Counted from the first letter of the stretch, positions 13,012 to 25,714 are shown. The stretch is DNA of 64,000 nucleotides from Jacaranda mimosifolia (GCA_018894105.1 CM032124.1:8045501-8109500), one strand, 5' to 3'. Numbers and translations are program-made. The notes: generated by a model from the letters alone, not told the origin.

Positions 13012-13989
13012 TAATTCAGGAATAGCGATATTGGGATGATTGTGTAGATAGTACCTATTGAACTTATATCATCATGTTGATTTATAAATTAATAATGTTA
13101 GAATGCTTGATGCAATTCTAGAAGGCTTAATGTTGAATAAGAATTTTGACTATGAGATTATTCCTCTGATTAGGTGAAGAAAAAGTAGGTCCTAGTGATC
13201 ATAGATTGCTGGTTGAGATTTATTTTGCTAAAACTACAAAAGGTGAGGATTCGCCAATCTAGAAACCCTTGTACTTTTTGATTCCTTGATAAACTCCTAT
13301 GATATTACTTGATTATCCTACTCTGCTAATTATTGTTACCCCTGTGAGGGTTCTACTGATTGGTTCTTGATTTATTGAGCTTAACCTATAGTCATCATTG
13401 ATCACGTTAAGTTCTGTTGATTTGATATTTGCCCGAATTGTTGTTGTTGTTTATCGTTGTCCAACCCTATGAGGTTCTTCTACTTTGAAAATGCCCGATA
13501 TGTTACAAATTCTTGAAAATGATCTTGGTATTTATGAAAAGGAAATTTGAAATGGTCTGGTAGACTTAATTTTGTCAAAAGCCTTCTTAATTTGTTCATA
13601 TGTATTGTTTATTGAAATAGGCCTTGGCGGCCATTGTTGAATAGTGTTTATATCACTACTTTAAAAGTTAAATTATTATCTATTGGCATTAAACTATTCA
13701 ACCCATGGGGACACCATTGGGAAGTCCAACTCGGAGGGACGCCACGGGAAGTTAGGCCTGGGGCTAGGCCCAAAAAGATAGTAGGGCAGAATGGACCGAC
13801 GGTGATAGATCTCCTGACTAGTACCCACCTACGATCCTGAATTACAACTAGCTAGAGGTAGCAAAATTGTGAGTGGTGGGATCGGGCATGCTATCGACCA
13901 TGCCATAAAAGCAAGTTGTTACATGCCGAGCTACGTGCTCGAGCAAACGGTTTATCATTATTGGCCTTATCTCTCCATTTGCCTCTTCA

Positions 13990-15365
13990 CTTGCCATGCC
14001 TGAAAATGAAGTGAAAATTCTAGTATGTAAAAGTTGGTTGCACCACCAATTTTTGATGATGAGGATCATGAAGAAGATGAAAGCTATGTCGTTCATGTAT
14101 TTGAGATGGAGAAGGAAGATTGGCGCCAATTGATTGTGGATTACTTGAAGTACGAGAACTTACCTGATGATCCACGCCAAAGAGTTGATATTCGACGTCG
14201 GGCAGCTCGCTTTATTTATTACAAAGGTGTACTTTATAGGCGATCTTTTGATGGAGTCTTTTTGTGATGTTTACGAGATGAGGAAGCTATCTAAGCTATG
14301 GAAGAATCTCATTATGGAGTTTGTAGGGCTCACCAGTGAGGTCCAAAATTACATTTTTGAATAAAAAGAATGGGCTATTACTGGCCAACAATGGTGAATG
14401 ATTGTATGGATTATGCTCAAAGATGTCAAGCTTGCCAATTTCACGCAAATTTTATTCACCAACCACATGAGCCATTACATCTAACTGTCACTTCATAGCT
14501 GTTTGATGCTTGGGGATTAGATGTAGTTGGACTAATGACAAAGTTTTCTATTGGGCACTTGTATATATTGGCTACAACAAACTAATTCTCTAAGTAGGCT
14601 GAGGTAATACCCCTCAAAGAAGTAAAGAAGAAAAATATTGCTGACTTTATCTACATTAACATTATATATTGCTATGGGGTTTCTTGATAAATAATCACTG
14701 ATAATGGAAAGCCCTTTAGCAATAGTCTGATATATAAACTTTTCCAGAAATTCAATTTTAAGTAGAGGAACTCTTCCATGTACTATACCGCAGCTAATGG
14801 TCTTGCTGAGGCATTCAATAAAACTCTGTGTAATTTGCTGAAAAAAGTAGTCTCAAAGACGAAGAGGGATTGGCATGAAAGGATTGGAGAAGCTTTATGG
14901 GTATATCAAACTACTTATAGAACGCCTACACAAGCAACTCCGTATTCATTGGTGTATGGTGTTGAAGTTGTTTTACCTCTTGAGCAGCAAATTCCATCAT
15001 TAAGGATAGCTATACAAGAAAGATTGTCTGAGGAAGAAAATGCACGCTTATGCCTTGAAGAATTGAAGTCCTTTGATGAGAAAAGGTTGAAAGCACAGCA
15101 AAGACTTGAGTGTTACCAGGCTAGGCTCTCCAAGACATTTAACAAGAAGGTGTAATCACGATCTTTTCAAGTTGGAGATTTGGTACTCATTGTGAGAAGG
15201 CCCATCATCATGACTTATCGAACTGGGAATAAGTTCACATCAAAATGGGAAGGTCCCTATATTGTTAAAGAAGTTTATACAAATGGTGCATATAAGTTGA
15301 TTGCTGAAGACGGATTAAGAATTGGCCCTATAAATGGGAAGTTCTTGAAGCACTGCTATGCATAA
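13990..15365 (+). pseudogene. Ty3/gypsy pol fragment (RNase H tail-integrase, Tat-like), decayed
   Basis: In order: a linker ending FIYYKGVLYRRSFDG (about 14200-14255); an integrase zinc-finger region with [14 protein letters not shown] (near 14405); integrase core text with SKPAEV-like and ITDNGKPF motifs (14590-14715); then ANGLAEAFNKTL to YGVEVVLPLE (14790-14985); then a C-terminal block FQVGDLVLIVRRPI to GPINGKFLKHCYA (15168-15365). In intact elements these parts bind the retrotransposon cDNA and insert it. Stops and frameshifts break the frame repeatedly (for example near 14505, 14583 and 15153), and gag, protease and reverse transcriptase are absent. The EEENARLCLEELKSFDEKRL segment resembles Tat/Retand-type gypsy elements; lineage from memory, moderately sure. 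Confidence 0.8.
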
Positions 15366-15740
15366 AGCTGGGAGATTACTCCTTTATGCATGAGCTTGAA
15401 GTGTATGTTGCACCTTGATGCACGACTTAAACTGCATGTTGCTCCTTAACGCACCAGCCTAAACTGCATGTTGCTCCTTGGCCCACGAGTTTAAACTGTA
15501 TGTTACTCCTGACCTGCATGAGTATAAACTGTGAATGGTACCCACCAAAGGTAGTACATATGGTTAAACTGCTAACTTACCCCACAAAAGGTAGTTTATG
15601 TGGTTAAACATCAAATACCCCACCTAGTGTAAGATCGCTAAGCAATAGATACTCCTGGCTCGCATGAGTATAAACTGTGAACGGCACCCCCGCTAAAATG
15701 TTGATTTCTTTGAACTATGTTATGACCTAATCCCCTTATT
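15366..15740 (+). repeat. short tandem-like repeats after gypsy pol
   Basis: Directly after the pol stop, the text 'gcatgttgctcctt.a.gcac.ag..taaactg' recurs imperfectly about four times (15398-15530), followed by two 'ggtagt..atgtggttaaac' copies (15550-15610). Such arrays are common in the 3' untranslated region of Tat-lineage gypsy elements, which fits the upstream integrase. Confidence 0.5.
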
Positions 15741-15914
15741 GGTACGTAGGAAGGTTAGATATTCTATAAGTTTAGTCATCAGTTCATTTTAAACATATTT
15801 TTCTTTGGTTTCATTAAAAAAAAAAAACCAAAAGTAGTTTAGTTCTTTTTTTTATTAAGTTTGAGTTTTTAGTTTATTAAGTTTTCTTAAAAAGGAAAAA
15901 AGAAAAATAAAAAA

Positions 15915-18900
15915 CAACTTATAATTGGTTGACAGATACTGGTACTAATGTGCACGTTTGTGTTGATGAATCATTGTTTGTGTCTTATTAGCCTGTTAGA
16001 GGAATGACAGTAATAATGCGAAACTTAAGTGCAGCCACAGTGTTTGGGATAAAACGCGTGGACCTAAAATTTCTTTTGGGGCACATATTATCTCTACAAA
16101 GGGTGCATCATGTTCTAGTAGTCCAAATAAATATCATTAGTGGTCCTATAATAGTTAGGGAGGGCTATGAAATTTTCTTTAAGTCAAATAAAGTTGTAAT
16201 TTTACATTACAACACTTTTATTTGTAAAGGTTATCTTTATGATGGTTTGTTCGAAATTCAAGTTGAAAACCTTATTGGGTCTAACAAAAGTGACTTTCCT
16301 GACTTTCCTGTTATAAATGCTATTGGGAATTCATCTATTTGGCATAGTTGTTTAGGACACTTGAATTTTAGTTCTGTCAAATGAATGATGAACTTAAATT
16401 TAATTCCTAAACATGAATTGAAAGAAGTTATAAATGTCAAATCTATGTTGAAGCCAAGCAAGTTAGAAAGCCTTACCACTCGATTAAAAGCCAAACTAAA
16501 ATTCTTGACTTAGTACACACAGATATTTGTGGGTTCAATGGGGTCTTAACCAAAGACAATAAAAGATACTTTATCACTTTTATAGATTATAGCAGTAGGT
16601 ATTGTTATGTTTATTAACTAAAACATAAAATAAAGTACTAGAAAAGTTCATTACATTCAAAAATGAAGCTGAAACACAAACTAGGAGAAAACTTAAACGG
16701 TTAAGGTCAGGTAGGGGTGGAGAATATGGGTCCAACCCATTTCATGAATACTGCCGAACTTTCGGCATAGTTCATAAAGAAACTACCCCTTATTTTCTCG
16801 ATTCGAATGGGATAGCTGTGCGAAAGAATAGAACTATGGACTTGATTAATAGTCTATTTTTGAATTTAGGATTGCCCAAATACATGTGGGGGGAAGCTCT
16901 GAATACGGCTTGCCATATTCTAAATAGAGCTCCCTGAAACATAAAGAAAGCACTTCATTTGAATTCTACAAAGGCCAAAAACCTAGTCTAAAATACTTTC
17001 GAGTATGGAGTTGTCTTGCAAAACACTTTCGAGTATGGGGTTGTCTTGCAAGAGAAAGAAACTAGGTCCTAAGACTGTTGATGCGTTCTTTCTAGGCTAT
17101 GTGGAAACATCTTATGCTATGAGATTTTTGGTTACTAAATAAAAAATTTCGGGTATAGATGCGAACACTATAGTTGAATTTCGCGATGCTTCATTTTTTG
17201 AGAATGTGTTTCCCATGAAGATTAGGATACTTCAAAATGTTTCTTTAGATTCAACCTTTGAGTTTGCATTGATTCCTGACCATGTGGAAAAGATGACAAA
17301 TGTGGGGGCTAGTCCTAGTAGCACCGACACAGTTTCTAAAGAACTAGATGAACCCAGAGGAAGTAAAAGGGCTAGAATCACTAAAGACTTTTGGAGTGAT
17401 TTTGTTACTTACAATGTCGAGGGTGATCCTATTACCTTCAAGGACACTATATCTTTTCCTAAATCTAAGTATTGGAAGAAAGCCATTAAGAGTGAGATGG
17501 ATTCTATTGTTCGAATAGGACATAGGAATTAGTCGATCTCCTTCGAAGGTGTAGTACTATAGGAAACAATTGGATCTTCAAAAAGAAATTTAAGTCTGAC
17601 AGGACTGTTGATAAGTTTAAGGTCAGGCTAGTTGCTAAAAGTTTTCGACAAAAAGAGGGAATAGATTATTTTGACACCTATTCCCCAATAGCTCGTTTGA
17701 CTACCATCCGAGTGCTTATAGTACTAGCTTCCATATATGATTTGCCCATTCACCAGATAGATGTGAAAACAGTCTTTCTGTATGGTGATCTTGAGAAAGA
17801 AATATTTATAGATCAACCTGAGGGATTTGTAGCTTTTGAAAATAAGTGGAAAGTTTGCAAGCTTGTTAAATCACTTTATGGTTTGAAACAAGCACATAAA
17901 CAATGGCATGAAAAGTTTGACAAAACCATATTGTCATTTGGCTTCAAAGTTAACAATAATGACAAGTGCGTCTATTACAAAGTTAAAGGTGATAACTGTA
18001 TTGTTTTGTGCTTGTATATAGATAACATTCTGCTGTTTGGCTCCAACACTGAAATCATCAATGAGACTAAATGTTTCTTGATGAATAAGTTTGAAATGAA
18101 AGATATGGGTGTTGCGGAAATGATTCTTGGACTTAAGTTTACTCGTTTAACTGAGGGTATAGCAGTTTCTCAATATCACTATGTTGAGAAGATAATTGAA
18201 AATTTTGGCTATAAACAAAGTAAAATCCCCAAAACACCATACGATCCTTCAGTGGCTCTCTTTAAGAATGAAATTAGTGTACCAGTATCTAGGTATTCTC
18301 AAACAATTGGTAGCTTGCTGTATCTTGCAAATGGCTCGAGATCAGATATCTCATTTGCGGTCTCTAAGCTTGCTAGATATATAAGCTGTCCTAATTGAAC
18401 TCATTATGAGGCTTTGGACAGGGTTCTTCGATATCTAAAGGCCTTCGCTTCACTAGCCTTGTACTACAAGAGGTTTCCTGCAATGCTTGAAGGGTTTAGT
18501 GATAGTAGTTGGATAGCCAAAAATTTCAGAAGTAATGGGTGTACAGGGTATGTATTTACCTTGGGTGGGGGTGCTGTCTCCTGGAAGTCTTCTAAACAGA
18601 CTTTGATAACTTGATCCACCTTTGAGGTTGAGTTGTGTTCTTTGGACAAAATTGGGACAGAGGCAAAATGTTCATATGGTCTGATGGTACAATTACCCAT
18701 GGTAACCAAACCTCTTCCGGGAATTACTGTACATTGTGACAATCAAACCACAATTGCAAAGATAGTAGTTCAAAGTTCAATGAAAAGACTAAGAGACACA
18801 TCCAAGTTAGACTAAAGTCTATAAAGGAATTAGTGTTTGATGGGGCTATAGCAATTGACTTTGTCGGATCTAAAGACAACATTGCAGACCCTTTAACTGA

Positions 18901-19090
18901 TGGATTTGATTTGTCCTCAGGTTATAAATTCAAGTTGGGGATGGGACTGGAAACCCATCAGTGATATAGCTATAGTGGCAACCCAACCTATTAAGTGGAG
19001 ATCAAATAAGGTAGGTTCAATGCGGTATAAACAAGTTGCTGAGCATATCAAGTTTCACCTAAAATTTAGATTGATACTTTATATCTAGTG
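15915..19090 (+). pseudogene. Ty1/copia gag-pol remnant, decayed
   Basis: Recognisable parts in order: protease-like WLTDTGTNVHVC (15924 on; D-T-G rather than the usual D-S-G); GAG-pre-integrase text with WHSCLGHLNF (about 16339); integrase remnants (16500-17100) with stops in nearly every line; reverse transcriptase from about 17580, the longest open part being 17697-18398 (IDVKTVFLYGDLEKEIFIDQPEGF, SLYGLKQA); RNase H text 18414-18620 and 18720-18900. The catalytic YVDD box reads YIDN, so the second aspartate is lost. A 30-base stretch is tandemly duplicated at 16996-17054. The 5' LTR and gag are missing. Long dead. Confidence 0.85.
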
Positions 19091-19513
19091 TCTCTCCTCT
19101 AATTGTCTGATAGGTGCTGACTACTGCTGGTACAGTAAGAGTTTAACTCTAAATTGGGTCATGTCTTTTTGGATGAGATACGAGCAGTGCATCCCTGGAG
19201 ACGCCCAACTAAGTAAGTGTAGTCCTTTGGTCGGGACTAAAGGAATTGGGTTGTTCCTTGACAAATATTCATGAGACAAGATTGGGACACATGGCCTTAA
19301 TGTGTCAACCCTAAAGATCAATACATGGTCTTTAGCTCGTTGTTACTAATGGACGCAATCATAATCATGGGCACAAATTCAAATCTTAGATCCATTTGTC
19401 CCGATGGTGGCAGAAGTCGGATAATTTAGGGATTGATTTAAACTGGAAGGTACCATTTCTGAAAGCAAGCTATGTCGAATCTAATAGCCATTACCTATGG
19501 ATTTGTGGGGGAT

Positions 19514-20470
19514 TGTTGTAATTGGCACAATATAAGCTTATTACATTTTTTATTAGATTTGGATGGGTACCTATTATTGTTGGAATCCAAAGATAATTAA
19601 AGTGTTGAATTGGAGGAGGAAAAATGGTTATGTATCATATATTGAGTTGTCCCACATAGGAAATTTGACAAAGGGGAGACAAGCTTGTGCATTGTAAAAC
19701 CAAGTGGAGGAGTTAAAGGATTATTTCAACTATTCACTTGTCCCACATTGGTTTTATAAACAAGTGTAGAGGAGTTTATATTGAACTCAAGTATGAATGC
19801 TTGTTAAAGTGTTTATTAAGGGGTTCATATAAGTAGACCAAATGCACGCGCCGCCACAGCTGCTTGGCTCGGCTTTGGGTCACGGGCACGAGCGTTAGGG
19901 TGAATGTCGCATCTTATATTTTGGATAAAATTCAATTGAAATTTGAATTTGAATTTAAATTTAAGCTTAATTAGATAAAATAACCGAGGCTTGTTATCAG
20001 ATAAAGGTGGATAGATTCGAGATTTAGCCTGGTAATCTGGGATTTGGCAGAGGTGGTTACACAACGTAGCTTAGTGCTACTGGATGCGTGATGTGTAAAG
20101 GCGACGTGGCAGATTGCTAATGGATGTGCGACATGTTAGAGGCCATTAATTGGCGGACTCTAACTACAGCTAACCCTAACCTTAATTACGCCTATAAATA
20201 CCCTGCCTCTGGTAGACTTGAGTAAAATATGAAGAAAAAAAAAATAATCCCTCTACTCTTACGTTATTCCTCTCCTTTAATAATGATATTCTTGTTTTCC
20301 CTTTGGCTTTCCCTAAATCTTGATTTTCGGTTATTTCATTCTAGCAACTGAGTACTATTCGAGGTGAATGAGATGGAGTGCACCTAATCATTCTGGACCA
20401 TCTTATCTTGGGAGAAGCAATGTTGTACCCGTTTCATTGGTGAGTCGAGGCATTCATTTCTTCAAGGCAA
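19514..20470 (+). mobile_element. probable 3' LTR of the decayed copia element
   Basis: A purine tract GTGGGGGAT (19506-19513) after the RNase H remnant is a good polypurine tract, and TGTTGTAATTGG right after it fits an LTR start. The following text includes TCCCACATAGG-type promoter-like blocks and a poly-A-rich leader region (20230). The right boundary is uncertain because the 5' LTR is missing and cannot be aligned; the end given is approximate. Confidence 0.5.
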
Positions 20471-20869
20471 ATAGAATTCTGTGATTTAGTTATTTGATTG
20501 CGAGTTATCTGATTGCTTCTGTTAGGATACAGAATCCTTAAGCTAAGCTTTCTTTAACATTTTTCATCTATATTTATAAATCTGACAGCATGCTTTACTG
20601 CTTTTCATGCCTTGGTTGATATATGTAGTTTTTGGCTTTACTTGGACTCGCATCTAGTTAAATATATGTGCATGAATTCTGTTTATGACTTGAAAATGCC
20701 TATTGTATAATTCAGATCATGCTGTATTTGGTTTTCATTTGATAAAAACATATGTTATGCCCTCTTATGGTTATCTGTTTCATCTTTTAATTGATAATCT
20801 GCAATTGTGATATCTGTTGTGGTGGACTAATACATATTGGTATCTGGACACAACAATTTCCTGAAAATT

Positions 20870-21731
20870 ACATTTTTCACTGGCAATGTTTATTCACTTT
20901 AAAATTCTCATGATCATGTCTGTGGCTGGAATTTCTCATAAGTTTCCTTTCCAACTTTCTTCCTTAATAGTTTTTCCTCAAGATATCAATGAAGGAGAGA
21001 TGCATTTCCTCAATGACTTAGACATTTTTTTTTTTGCGCAAGACACTTAAAGGCACGGTTGATGTCGCATCGTTATAGAATCTTCTAACCAGGCTAATGA
21101 TCAACAGGGGCGTGCAAGACTTTTAGCCATGTTTAGAGCCACCTCTTGTTTTTCCTCGTGTCTCATGGGTGGGAAACTTTGTACCTAAAATTTTGAACAT
21201 AAGTATATTTGGCTAAAGAATTTATAAAATTTCAAAACTTATTTTCAAAACTTATGAGTTTCTAAAATTTTCTATATACTTTATAGTGTTTTATAAGATG
21301 TATAGTAAATTTTGAGGAACTTACCAATTCACCTAGACATCACATAAATATTGAAAGCTACCTCTTGTTTTTCTTTGCGTCTCATGAGTAGGAAATTTGT
21401 ATCTAAAGTAAGTGAAATGAGAAATGTCTGACATACCTACTTATAATAGCGGAAATAAATTTGTAGAGACTTAATAAGCAAGCATCTAAAATAGTGGTTA
21501 CTGTGTAAATCTTTCTGGGAAATTGCAATTTAGAGTCACTGCTAATAGGAAATTGAAAGTGACGTCTATTAATATTGCCTACTTTGCTTATCTTCATTGT
21601 TATACACCTTTGCATATGTTATAATAAAACAATCATCGGACTATAAGCTTTCCAGCTCCACAATCTCTTTATTGCCCAAACACTTTGACAACATATAAGC
21701 TTTATACAGTATTTTTTCCAGGGACTAATTC
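20870..21731 (+). promoter_or_regulatory. 5' flank of membrane-family copy A
   Basis: 20870-21180 is clearly similar to 40980-41285 (upstream of copy B), to 44870-45115 and to 62665-62880 plus 63238-63290. Shared landmarks are 'gcaatgttta', 'ttctcatgatcatg', 'catcaatgaaggagag' and 'cctcttgtt..tcct..tctcatggg'. The last landmark is repeated at 21355-21420, so this copy has an internal duplication about 225 bases apart. Conservation in all plus-strand copies suggests promoter or 5' leader, or simply the extent of the duplicated unit; I cannot place a transcription start. Confidence 0.5.
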
Positions 21732-24013
21732 ACGGATACAGATTTGAAGGATTTCAAAGAAGATACACAAAAGAAGCTTGATGAGGCAATGCCATGGATA
21801 GGCCTGTATATTGCAGCTGCATCTGCGGTCTGTGTGCTTGCAATGGCAGCCGATGCCTTCAATGGGTTCCTATACAAAAAGCTGTGGTTCCCCTGCAAAT
21901 ACTTCTCTCTCAATTCCATTTCCTTGACATTATTATCCATCGCAATGAAGCTAACGTTGAACCTCAACGCTGATTTCCTTTTCACTGAAGAAGTGTGTAG
22001 GTTAGCAGCCTAATCTTTATGTCAACGGCCATAGGTAACTTTATGTCGTCTTTGGGATCCATGAACGACAAAGAGATTCTAGCAAATGTTGTTGCTCTAG
22101 GAATTATAGTAATAACTATTGCGGTTAATGCATAGATTCAACTTATTCAGCTGCAAGACAATTTAAGAATCATGGGCAGTATTTTATTTTGGGTTCTTAC
22201 AATTTAATGCTACTTTCCCTTGCTACATTAGTTTCTTTGGCTCTCAGTGTGCCCGCCACAAAAAGGACTCTGGAAACAAAATACCAAGAGAAGCACAAAA
22301 TAGCCTTGAGGGAAGAAGAGGTGGTAAAGAGAAGTGAGGCATTCAAAATTGATAAACAGAGACGAGAAATGAAGAAATATTGGGTGATGGCAGAAAGTAG
22401 CAACCCACAATTTGTGATTGCACGTTCTGTTGTTTCCACTACTTCAATTTTGATCTGCATCCTTGCTGCCCTCATGTACACAACACCTTATATGGAGTGG
22501 ATCAGATATATTCATCTTTTTCCATTTGAACATCCTTCACCTGTGTGGAAAATACATCCCATGGATTCCAACATTTCAGACCATTGAGGTGTGTGTTGGT
22601 ACGATTGTTCTTATGTTGAGATGGTTCACTACTGTCAGCTTCAAGTGCTCAACCACCATCTGTAAAAGCTTCAAAGAGGAATTCAGGATGGAGACTTACG
22701 GGATCCAAACTCTTGTCGACTGGAGAGACCGCTTCTCAGCTTTACAAGTTCGGCATCAGAATTGCAGAAAATAACTTCATGATGCAAAATGGTTTAGTAT
22801 AACTTCCTGTATTGGACTTCAGATTTTTATTGTTCTCCTCAGTAAGCTACTTGTCGTCGTCTCTACTGTATTGATATATCCATTTTTTTTGTGCTGCAAC
22901 TCCATCAGTAAAATCCAGATTCAATATTTATGCTCTAATAGTCATATAGGATCTGGAACAGATGATGACACAACGTGAATCTCAGCCGTTTCGTTATTCT
23001 ACATGAAGAAGAGGCAGAGCTACCTAAAAGGACCCCGAAGAACATCTGCCACCAGGCAGATAAAGTGATCCAAACAGGTGAAAAACAGCAACCACAAAAT
23101 CTAATAATTTTTCTAAGTAAATTCAGCAACTCCAATGGGTTAAGAGAATTTGATAGCATCCAAGTTCCAAGTCAATATTCTCAAGAACCCCCCAAATTGC
23201 TGGACACTACTTGTTATCACTCTTACAACCATAGCAATTTCACGTACAAAGGTCGCAAATCAAAAGGCTAAGCAACTCATGAACAGCGTGAGCGACGGGC
23301 TTTCCCTCGCGAAGCTTGTAGATAAAACACTGGATGCAAATGGACAACTTTTGAGCATCAGATATGCTGCAGATGTTGCTTGGGGCGGAGTTGCATTCTA
23401 TGGCAAATGGCAAGACGTTGACATCAGAAGAACATCTCTTAAATGCAAAAACTCCAAGGATGTATTACAAGAGCTCTCCAGCAAAGCTGAAAGGACCATC
23501 ATGAAGTTGAAGAGAGAAGGGAAAGATTCCCTTATGGAAAATCCTCTCAACTGGCCAGCTAAAGCTATAGCTGCTAATTCAATGTACCAAATCAGCAGAA
23601 CTATTTTGCTGTCCTATGAAGGGGAAAATGAGCAAACGGATGAGGGTTTGTTCGAGAGAATATCTGTCATGGTTTCTGATATTTTGGCAGCTCGTCTTAC
23701 CAATTTGGCGGATGTTATAACTGCCATGTCTTACCGCAATGCCATAGAAAAATGGGGGAAGAGTGTGCGAAAAGCATTTCTCCTTCTTGGTAAAACAGAA
23801 CAAGTTCTCGAACTTCTCCAGCAACATGAATGGCCATTTCTGGACCATGGTAAAGCTGCATATATTGAACAGTGGCGTGCATTACTTCAGCTGCAAGACA
23901 CTGAAAGTCCAATGGACTCTGCTTCATCTTCAAGGAACCACACTGTGGAAAGTCCAGTGTCCGATGGAGAGCAAATAACTGTTACAGTTGGAAACATTGA
24001 TCTTAACTCTTGA
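21732..24013 (+). pseudogene. membrane-family copy A, multi-lesion pseudogene
   Basis: Paralogue of the intact gene at 58184-60463 and closer to copy B at 41631. The position of copy B's ATG reads ACG here (21732-21734), so the natural start is lost. The frame then gives LDEAMPWIGLYIAAASAVCVLAMAADAFNGF-like text up to a frameshift near 22000; a tryptophan codon reads TAG near 22132; further shifts lie near 22190, 22570, 22770-22980 and 23180. The C-terminal part is the best preserved (23150-24013, open): KLVDKTLDANGQLLSIR, NPLNWPAKAIAANSMYQISR and LQQHEWPFLDHGKAAYIEQW, ending at TGA 24011-24013. The family is plant-specific with several N-terminal membrane segments and a soluble helical C-terminal half; function unknown. 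A truncated C-terminal product is conceivable but I expect none. Confidence 0.85.
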
Positions 24014-24739
24014 AGAGTCAGACAAATATATTAATAACATGTGTAATTTCTAGATGGTAAAGTTGTACTTTCTACATAGCCGAAAGAGTGTATTGGTATT
24101 TGTAAAAGTTGCTGCTGTAGTTAGGAAGATGCATGTAGTAATAGGTGTCATATTCTCCTATCATTTGTAAGAGAAGAAACTTGTGTCCTCCTGTGTACTT
24201 CCTTCCTCTTCAAAATTATTTAAACCCACATGCAAGGATGTGGTATCAAAGCTGCAATAAATCATGGAAAGTAGTGGAGCTTTTTCATTTCGAAAACTCA
24301 TGAACGACGACTATGAAAAATATTTTTTTTGGTGGCGAAGACATGTTTTAATTTTTCTTAAGGCCTATGGCTAATGATCAATGGAGGTTCAAAAGTGACT
24401 TGTGTGAAAAACACTTCGCAATGTCCTTTTCTCTCTGTGTTTCAAGTAAAATCCTCTCCTACTCAACTACGGAGGTAGCCGAACTTGAGTGAACCATGTA
24501 AATTGATCATGTCACTTATTGATTATGTTTCCAATTCTCGGTTAATTTCATAACAATGTTCTTGATAAATCTAACCAATAAAACAAGAAATATTGATGAA
24601 TACTAGTAAAACATTCACTTTTCCTGTTTAACATTATTGAACAGGCCAAGCCAAGCTAGCAGACGAGGAAAACTAGTTTATTAATTGACTAGAACAATTA
24701 GAATGAACTCTGATGCCAAAATTTAGAGATACCCTTTGG
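24014..24739. other. 3' flank of copy A, no gene
   Basis: No coding potential recognised. 24014-24260 is the probable former 3' untranslated region of copy A. The rest is AT-rich unique-looking sequence. Confidence 0.4.
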
Positions 24740-25010
24740 GACTATGAAGTTTTCTGAACCTACTCTGGAATTTGTAAAGGTACTGAGCTATCTGTCCCGT
24801 CCACCAGTCTTTAAGTCCAATAAGTTTTGTCGTTTTGATTTTGAGTTTGTCATCTGGGAGGAGTCTGCGCCATGTCTTTGAACATTTGAATTGAATTACA
24901 GCAGTGAGCCATCACAGTACAGAAGCAACAGTAGCCATTGCCATGATCAACAATAAGATTGATATATGCAATCGGACATTACAGATGCAGACATTTCCTC
25001 GACAAAGTGT
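24740..25010 (-). pseudogene. membrane-family remnant (central part)
   Basis: Plus-strand text 'ggaatttgtaaaggtactgagct', 'ccaccagtctttaagtccaata', 'gagccatc...acagaagcaacagtagcc' and 'gcaatcggacat' lines up in order with 59405-59660 inside the intact minus-strand gene (residues about 270-350). Small deletions break the frame throughout. It is a separate remnant from 25170-25540 because the order of the matching parts is not collinear. Confidence 0.6.
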
Positions 25011-25169
25011 GGCAATCGGCCAGCCCCACATGGTTATAGGTTGGGTTGGCTTTATAAGTTTTAAAGTTGATCCAAATGGTTATTGGGTTTAGGTGGATTT
25101 TATTAAGTTTGGGATTCAAAATAGATTTAAAAAAGATATTAATAAAACGAGCATGTAAGTCAATAAATC

Positions 25170-25540
25170 TTCTCATTTATTCTACAACCTTGGATACTTC
25201 CTATATAAATACAACTGAATCTTTGAACTTCAATTTAGTATAATGTTAATGCTGCTGTAGTATAACTCCAATTCTCTCATATCATTTAAATTCTTAACGT
25301 GGATGAAGGACTGAAAATTGCACTTCCATAGGTCGCACAAAGGAGGAGAATCAGTTTGCTGGCTAGAACAAATAGTATCTGAACTCAAATGCAGATATTT
25401 AGAACTAATCTGTTTGCATCATGAAGTGGTTATCACTAATATCACTAGAGTGCCTAAAGCAGTTATAATCAGTAATATATCATTGTCATACGAGGATCCG
25501 TAAGATGTTATAAAATTACCGAATGGAAATGAACTGGTTG
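25170..25540 (-). pseudogene. membrane-family remnant, internally deleted
   Basis: Three parts of the intact minus-strand gene are joined: 25170-25260 matches its 3' flank (58000-58080, 'tattctaca.ccttggatactt'); 25285-25415 matches 59245-59380 ('tgcacttccataggt', 'gagaatcagtttgctggctagaacaaatag'); 25445-25535 matches 60035-60105 ('gtgcctaaagcagtta', 'catcattgtc'-like). Large internal deletions removed the rest. Non-functional. Confidence 0.65.
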
Positions 25541-25567
25541 AGCCTCCTTAGGGAAATAATCAGTGGA

Positions 25568-25714
25568 CTATTCACCCTCAAATGTCAATAAGTGAATCAA
25601 TGCATGCAAGATGACGTTACCGCTAACCTCTACAGACCAAGGTTTTAGAGGATCCTCTGGAAGATTTTCGGCTTCTTTTTTCTGGCTTGTCCTAGGTCTT
25701 ACTAGCCGCGTTAC
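25568..25714 (-). CDS. possible 3' terminal exon, 48 codons, unassigned
   Basis: On the minus strand a strong pyrimidine tract ending TTTTTTTCAG (acceptor at 25716-25717) is followed by an open frame of 48 codons that ends in TAG at 25568-25570. It contains TSQKKEAENLPEDPLKPW and VEVSGNVILHALIHLLTFEGE. It lies 160 bases beyond the stop of the NLR pseudogene on the same strand, so it may be a second exon or an alternative C-terminus of that gene, or a fragment of an unrelated gene. No homologue is recognised. A chance frame cannot be excluded. Confidence 0.3.
   Translation of the reverse strand, partial: VTRLVRPRTSQKKEAENLPEDPLKPWSVEVSGNVILHALIHLLTFEGE

Larger units (their letters stand above)
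8522..13945 (+). mobile_element. gypsy-like LTR copy split by a nested solo LTR
   Basis: Left part 8522-9778 starts TGTAACGTCCCTAAATTTTA. Right part 13007-13945 resumes the same family, including the GC-rich block at 13700-13800 (matching 2457-2530) and the CATGCCGAGC block near 13925. Between them sits 9779-13006, a minus-strand copy flanked by GTGAC. The right end is truncated against a gypsy pol fragment that begins about 13990. It is not coding. Confidence 0.6.
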
